Origin: Gammaproteobacteria bacterium
GTDB taxonomy: Bacteria > Pseudomonadota > Gammaproteobacteria > Pseudomonadales > Litorivicinaceae
DNA length: 37,490 bases
Direction of reading: 5' to 3'
NCBI GenBank assembly: GCA_024640985.1
Contig: JAHEDY010000024.1
Span: 1-37,490, forward strand
Under the pieces are notes generated by a model. The model ran no database searches. It was not told the origin of the DNA and was given only the letters and a program-made list of their open reading frames with translations. This document shows, one piece after another, positions 33,446 to 37,490 of the stretch. Position 1 is the first letter of the stretch; each line of letters opens with the position of its first letter. Made by a program: the position numbers and the translations under genes.

Positions 33446-34603
33446 ATGGAAATCACAGGGGTATTGGCAGTTATTGCAGTTCTCGGGGTCGGGTTCGCTG
33501 CCTACTTTGCAAAATTGTGGCTGTCGGCGAAAGCTGAGTTAGCTGAACTTGCTGCCCGATCAGAAGCCAATACCGATTTGGATCAAAAAACCGCATTGAT
33601 GAAAGCCGAGTTTGAAGCTCTGTCTCAGCGGCTTTTGAATGAACGCGCGAAGGAATTGACCTCGCAGCATAATGACTCGCTCACGCAAATTTTAAAACCG
33701 CTGTCGACCGAGCTCGATACCTTTAAAAAGCGGATTAACGAGGTCTACGAAAATGAGACTCGTGATCGTGTATCGCTCCGCCAAGAAATTGTGTCCCTGA
33801 AAGCGCTCAATCAGAAGATGTCTGAAGATGCGATCAATCTAACGCGGGCATTGAAAGGTGAAAATAAAACCGCCGGGAATTGGGGTGAATTGGTGCTTGA
33901 GCAAGTGTTGAGTACCTCCGGACTTCGCGAAGGGTATGAGTATTCGAGACAACAAAGTTTCGCTGGAGAGGAAGGGTCGAGATTGCAGCCAGATGTGGTG
34001 ATCTCGTTGCCGGATGAGAAGTGTTTGATCGTTGATGCGAAGCTGTCGTTAAAAGACTACGAACGTGCCATGTCTGCGGTTGATGATCGTGAACGACTAG
34101 ATGCCTTAAAGGCCCATGCGAACTCGTTGAAAGCGCACGTTCGTGGGTTATCAGGGAAGAATTATGCGGGACTGCCCGGGATCACGACGGTTGATTTTGT
34201 CATCATGTTTGTCCCGGTTGAGCCTGCGTTTTCAGCAGCGTTCGAAACGCATCCGCAATTGTTCACTGATGCACTCGCCCAAGGAGTGGTGATCGCTTCC
34301 CCCTCGACCTTGTTGGCATTATTGCGGACGGTGGAGCATGTCTGGCGGATCGAGCATCAAAATCGAAACACCCGGCAAATCGCAGATCTTGGCGGGAAGC
34401 TTTACGATCAGTTCGTGTTGTTTGCCGAAAGCTTCCAAGATGTGGGCGATAAGATCAGGCGGTCTCAAGAGGCCTTTGAGAAAGCAGGTCAGCGACTATC
34501 GACTGGCCGCGGAAATTTGGTGCGTCGAGCTGAGCAACTAAAAACCTTAGGCGTCTCTTCCACGAAACAGATGCCGGGTGAGCTTCAGGATCTGGACGAC
34601 TGA
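33446..34603 (+). CDS. rmuC: DNA recombination protein RmuC
   Basis: A 385-residue member of the RmuC family, reported to restrain inversions at short inverted repeats. An N-terminal hydrophobic anchor lies at about residues 3-25 (GVLAVIAVLGVGFAAYFAK), then a coiled coil (about 30-130) and the nuclease-like RmuC domain with KTAGNWGELVLEQVLSTSGL near 145, DAKLSLKDYERAM near 196 and the FVIMFVPVEPAFSAA segment near 250. GAGGAGATCTGAGAC precedes the ATG. Shorter than E. coli RmuC (475), mainly in the coiled coil and C-terminal tail. It overlaps the convergent reductase gene by 19 bases. Confidence 0.94.
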   Translation: MEITGVLAVIAVLGVGFAAYFAKLWLSAKAELAELAARSEANTDLDQKTALMKAEFEALSQRLLNERAKELTSQHNDSLTQILKPLSTELDTFKKRINEVYENETRDRVSLRQEIVSLKALNQKMSEDAINLTRALKGENKTAGNWGELVLEQVLSTSGLREGYEYSRQQSFAGEEGSRLQPDVVISLPDEKCLIVDAKLSLKDYERAMSAVDDRERLDALKAHANSLKAHVRGLSGKNYAGLPGITTVDFVIMFVPVEPAFSAAFETHPQLFTDALAQGVVIASPSTLLALLRTVEHVWRIEHQNRNTRQIADLGGKLYDQFVLFAESFQDVGDKIRRSQEAFEKAGQRLSTGRGNLVRRAEQLKTLGVSSTKQMPGELQDLDD

Positions 34604-35772
34604 AGTCGGGCAAAGACTGAGCCTGCCTGAAGAAGATCATCGAGCGCTAAGTCACCTTGATCCAACAACCGTCGTGCTGCCATGAACTCTTTAGCGGAAT
34701 TCAGTGCTTCAATGGCGGTGACCCGCTGGCCTTGATGCCGGATCATCACCAGTTCTGTCTCGGATTCGATCAAACAGGTTTCTTCATCTGTGCGGTCGCA
34801 GAGACCTGCGATTTGCAGTTTCGCGTCGCCCTGATCAGACCAGAACCAGGGAATTGTCTGAAAAGGCTCGGGATGTCCGAGCAGTCGCTTGGCGCAGACG
34901 CTTGCTGAATCATTGGCTTCAGAGATCGATTCGATGCGTTGAATACGGTTGAGGTGCGGTTGGTGGTGAAGGCTGACTTCACCGATAGCAGAGACCTTAG
35001 GGTGAGCGGTTTGCATGAACTCATCGACCGGAATGCCATCACTTGATCCGAGACCACAAGCTGTGGCCAGTTCGGCATTGGGTTGTGCGCCGATGGCAGC
35101 GATGACGAGATCGGTGGGAATTGATCCATGGTTCGTGACTAGGGCCTTTGTGGTCTCATCGAAGCGTTCAATCTCAACGCCTACTCGGATCGAGGCGGGC
35201 GCCTGATCAACCAGGCGATCGGCGGTTTTCACTGCGACTTGTGGGAGTGCTCGTATGCCTTTGGCTAGAATCCGGATGGTTCGCGATGGATCTGCGAGAC
35301 TCGAGGCGAGCTCAAACGCCAAAAAGCCTGCGCCGATAATGGTGATATTGGTCACGCCCTCGAGGCTTTTCTTGAGTCTTAGTGCATGATCCAAGGTTCT
35401 GATGACATGGATGGATTCAGATGCGAGTCCTGGAATCGAGGGTTTGATGGCTGTCGTTCCGGTTGCAAGTACCAAGTGATCAACCGAATAAGTCCCTTGA
35501 TCTGTGGTGACTAACCCCTGATCAGGAGATAACGACTGAACAGATGTCTGGATCCATTGAATCGACGGATGTGTTTCAAGTGGTTCTGGAAGTAGCCGAA
35601 GTGATGTTGGGTCATCGGAGGTTTTAAGCCAATTTTTGGATAAAGGTGGCCGTTGGTAGGGGGCGTGGGTTTCACCGTTAAAGACCAAAATGTCGCCTTT
35701 AAAGTCACCGCGGATCAGTTCGGCGATCAGTGTGCACGCGGCTTGTCCCGCACCGACGATTCCGAGTCTCAT
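34585..35772 (-). CDS. NAD(P)H-ferredoxin reductase, FAD-dependent
   Basis: A 395-residue pyridine-nucleotide disulfide-type flavoprotein of the rubredoxin/ferredoxin reductase group. FAD Rossmann motif GIVGAGQAAC at 4-13, YQRPPLSK at 39-46 (typical of ferredoxin reductases of oxygenase systems), ATGT at 103-106, the second NAD(P) motif ITIIGAGFLAFELA at about 143-156, and a second FAD motif near AIGEVSLH around 265 are all visible. It likely passes electrons from NAD(P)H to the adjoining 2Fe-2S ferredoxin. ATG 35772 overlaps the ferredoxin stop (TGATG), so both are made together. No oxygenase or P450 partner is encoded in the window. It overlaps the rmuC 3' end by 19 bases. Confidence 0.88.
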   Translation of the reverse strand: MRLGIVGAGQAACTLIAELIRGDFKGDILVFNGETHAPYQRPPLSKNWLKTSDDPTSLRLLPEPLETHPSIQWIQTSVQSLSPDQGLVTTDQGTYSVDHLVLATGTTAIKPSIPGLASESIHVIRTLDHALRLKKSLEGVTNITIIGAGFLAFELASSLADPSRTIRILAKGIRALPQVAVKTADRLVDQAPASIRVGVEIERFDETTKALVTNHGSIPTDLVIAAIGAQPNAELATACGLGSSDGIPVDEFMQTAHPKVSAIGEVSLHHQPHLNRIQRIESISEANDSASVCAKRLLGHPEPFQTIPWFWSDQGDAKLQIAGLCDRTDEETCLIESETELVMIRHQGQRVTAIEALNSAKEFMAARRLLDQGDLALDDLLQAGSVFARLQSSRS

Positions 35773-36092
35773 CAATATTGGCGTTTGGCAACTGCGAGCG
35801 TTAAACCCTCATGCTGATCAGTCAATCGAACTTGGCATGCGAGTCGCGAATAGGGTGTTGGATCAACGGCAAAAGACAACATATCTGCTTCTTGGACGCT
35901 CGGTTCTTCGAGCGTTCCGTCCCAATTTCCATTTAAAATGACATGGCAGGTGGCACATGAGCAACCACCACCACATTCTGCCAAGATTCCATCGACACCT
36001 GCGCGATAGGTCGCTTGAAGAATGGTTTCGCCCGGTTCAAATGACACATCGATGGCTTGTTCGTTTGGGTTGATGCACGTCAGTTGTGGCAT
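35772..36092 (-). CDS. 2Fe-2S ferredoxin (adrenodoxin/putidaredoxin type)
   Basis: A 106-residue ferredoxin. The cluster ligands are C40, C46, C49 and C86 in the C-x5-C-x2-C...C pattern, here CGGGCSCATC; the GGGCSCATCHV loop and the C-terminal SRLACQVRL motif mark the vertebrate/bacterial adrenodoxin-type group that serves oxygenases and Fe-S assembly. ATG 36092 has AAGGAG seven bases upstream; the frame could start at 36146 but those residues do not fit the family. It pairs with the downstream reductase by TGATG overlap. Electron acceptor not identifiable from this window. It is not the isc-type Fdx, since no isc genes are near. Confidence 0.92.
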   Translation of the reverse strand: MPQLTCINPNEQAIDVSFEPGETILQATYRAGVDGILAECGGGCSCATCHVILNGNWDGTLEEPSVQEADMLSFAVDPTPYSRLACQVRLTDQHEGLTLAVAKRQY

Positions 36093-36202
36093 GAAGGCTC
36101 CTTGTATTCGTGCCAATACGGATTGAAATTGATGGCCGCAAAGCACTTTGAAACATGAATTTAGGCATTAGAGTATGGGCAAACAGGAAAAAGGAAAGAG
36201 TC

Positions 36203-37051
36203 ATGCGTTCAATTGCACGAGTAGTTAACGGTCGACGCGTCTCGGACGGGGCAGGTGTTGATATCCGCCGAGTCATTGGAGTCCCCGGCGCAGACTACGT
36301 GGATCCGTTTTTGATGTTCGACGATTTTCGAAACGATGATCCGTCAGGATATGTTGCAGGTTTCCCTCCCCATCCGCATCGGGGATTTGAGACTGTGACC
36401 TATATGCTGAAGGGGAAAATGCGTCATCGCGATTCCAATGGCAATGCCGGTCTCTTGGAAGACGGTGCGGTGCAATGGATGACTGCCGGGCGAGGGATTT
36501 TACATTCAGAAATGCCAGAGCAAACCGACGGTAGTCTTTGGGGATTTCAGATTTGGCTAAATCTCCCACAACGATTGCAAATGGCTGATCCGGGTTATCA
36601 AGACATTCCGGGATCTGAGATTACCGAGTTTGCAAAAGACGGCGTTGACTACCGTTTAGTGACTGGTGAGCTCTTTGGGCACAAGGGTCCTGCGGAAACG
36701 CACCTGCCGGTATTGATGGTTGATGTGGCACCCAATGGCGGCCAGACAACCATTCCATTAACTGACGGTGAAACGACCATTTTGTTTTGCTTTGAGGGTG
36801 AGTTGTCAGTTGCTGGTGAAGCCATCGAAGACGGTGATATGGCTGTGCTGGAGGGCGCAGGCGGTGTGTTGATCGAGGGGGCTGGGCGCGGACTATTGTT
36901 ATCATCCGCACCGCTGAATGAGCCAATCGCCCGCCATGGACCGTTCGTGTTGTCCACAGAGGGCGAGTTGAAAAAAGCTTTTATGGATTACCAACTGGGG
37001 CAGTTGGCTCCGAATCAGGCGGAGTTTCTGGCGTCAGGTGGCCGCGGGTAA
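36203..37051 (+). CDS. Pirin family protein
   Basis: A 282-residue cupin protein. All four iron ligands of human pirin are conserved by position: H57 and H59 in PPHPHRGFETVTYMLKG, H101 and E103 in RGILHSEMP. N-terminal RVVNGRRVSDGAGVDIRRVIG is typical. Bacterial pirins have been linked to quercetinase activity and stress responses, but the physiological role is not settled. The C-terminal domain (about 165-255) with LPVLMVDVAPNGGQTTIPL completes the two-cupin fold. ATG 36203 has AAGGAAAGAG upstream; the frame extends back 16 codons without support. The gene is divergent from the ferredoxin and overlaps the MarR gene at the 3' end by 71 bases. Confidence 0.94.
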   Translation: MRSIARVVNGRRVSDGAGVDIRRVIGVPGADYVDPFLMFDDFRNDDPSGYVAGFPPHPHRGFETVTYMLKGKMRHRDSNGNAGLLEDGAVQWMTAGRGILHSEMPEQTDGSLWGFQIWLNLPQRLQMADPGYQDIPGSEITEFAKDGVDYRLVTGELFGHKGPAETHLPVLMVDVAPNGGQTTIPLTDGETTILFCFEGELSVAGEAIEDGDMAVLEGAGGVLIEGAGRGLLLSSAPLNEPIARHGPFVLSTEGELKKAFMDYQLGQLAPNQAEFLASGGRG

Positions 37052-37490
37052 CCTCGCCTCGGTCTAACAGGGGAGCGGCGTCGATATGGCGGGCTCCCAT
37101 CATCTCTGCAACCTGTTTTAACACAAACACCAATTGATGTTGCTCCCATTCACGGAGTCGTTCGAACCGATGCAAGAAATTTTCTTGGAGCGGTTTGGGA
37201 GCCTTGGTTAACAGTTCTTTGCCAGCATCGGTAATGACCAGAAAAACTTTGCGTCGGTCAACGCCCGAGCGTTGTCTTTCCAGAAGTCCGCGCCGCTCGA
37301 GCCGATCCACGATTGATGTCACTGTTGCTTGAGACAGGTTTACCTCAGCGCTGATTGCACGAATGGGTTGCTCTTGCGTCGTTGCTACCGTTTGCAAGAC
37401 CAATAATTGCGGTGTCGTTAGACCAAACTCTTTACCGAGTCGGCTCGAGTGCTGATCAATGGCTTGTACGATACGCCTGAGAGCCACTAA
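36981..37490 (-). CDS. MarR family transcriptional regulator (5' end outside window)
   Basis: The frame is open to the edge of the window, so the N-terminus is incomplete; at least 169 residues are present. The winged helix-turn-helix is clear: LTTPQLLVLQTVATTQEQPIRAISAEVNLS... with NLSQATVTSIVDRLERRGLL as the recognition part and GVDRRKVFLVITDAG as the wing. Flanking helices form the dimer interface. A hydrophilic proline-rich tail of about 35 residues follows, encoded mostly opposite the end of pirin. Ligand and target are unknown; MarR proteins usually sense phenolic or oxidative signals and often control adjacent genes, pirin being the nearest candidate (inference). Confidence 0.88.
   Translation of the reverse strand, partial: LVALRRIVQAIDQHSSRLGKEFGLTTPQLLVLQTVATTQEQPIRAISAEVNLSQATVTSIVDRLERRGLLERQRSGVDRRKVFLVITDAGKELLTKAPKPLQENFLHRFERLREWEQHQLVFVLKQVAEMMGARHIDAAPLLDRGEVTRGHLTPETPPDSEPTAPVGNP

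Noticed and set aside
1-37490. Defence island, prophage, CRISPR array or mobile element
   Set aside because: Every sizeable gene is a recognisable chromosomal family, and I see no integrase, transposase, tRNA with att repeat, or spaced repeat array.

Overview
The window is a gene-dense chromosomal stretch of a gammaproteobacterium. The block nrdR-ribD-ribB-ribH-nusB-thiL-pgpA-ribA facing dxs-ispA-xseB matches the order I recall from Pseudomonas, and cmoA/cmoB, rsgA-psd, rnr-rlmB, hflK-hflC, a SlyB-type lipoprotein and an Slt-type transglycosylase are all proteobacterial or gammaproteobacterial hallmarks. The Aap amino-acid importer, frequent in marine and alpha-proteobacteria, hints at an aquatic heterotroph (inference). 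I see no rRNA, tRNA, CRISPR, IS element, prophage or plasmid genes. No gene-free gap exceeds about 210 bases.

Layout: (1) 1-1576: the 3' end of dnaB, a DUF2058 gene overlapping it, and a DMT/EamA permease. (2) 1577-5998: a general L-amino-acid ABC importer, aapJQMP, behind a textbook sigma-54 promoter with two upstream NtrC-type sites, an intercistronic hairpin after aapJ and a probable terminator after aapP. (3) 6026-10007: hflKC facing psd and rsgA. (4) 10077-18836: ten tightly packed genes, rnr-rlmB-nrdR-ribD-ribB(X)-ribH-nusB-thiL-pgpA-ribA, mostly overlapping by 1-14 bases. The RibB protein carries a GTP-cyclohydrolase-II-like domain without zinc ligands, and a complete RibA closes the block. 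Riboflavin synthase (ribE) is absent. (5) 18829-23940, minus strand: slt, a 78-residue membrane protein, xseB, ispA and dxs. (6) 24010-28335: a YfcH-type epimerase-like protein, a SlyB-type lipoprotein (minus), a PIN-PhoH ATPase and a GT39-like membrane glycosyltransferase. (7) 28332-31618: a short ComF-like protein (minus) divergent from bioY, then an adenosine-kinase-like PfkB enzyme and aspC (minus). (8) 31693-36092: cmoAB (minus), rmuC (plus), and a ferredoxin with its reductase (minus). (9) 36203-37490: pirin (plus) and a MarR regulator (minus, running off the window).

Functionally this is core metabolism and RNA/DNA maintenance: nitrogen-responsive amino-acid uptake, flavin, thiamine and isoprenoid precursors, ribosome and tRNA modification, and membrane quality control. 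I found no clearly new multi-gene system. The best leads are the NtrC/sigma-54 control of aap, the missing ribE beside a degenerate RibBX, the ComF-like remnant beside a lone bioY, the small membrane protein coupled to xseB, and an orphan ferredoxin/reductase pair.
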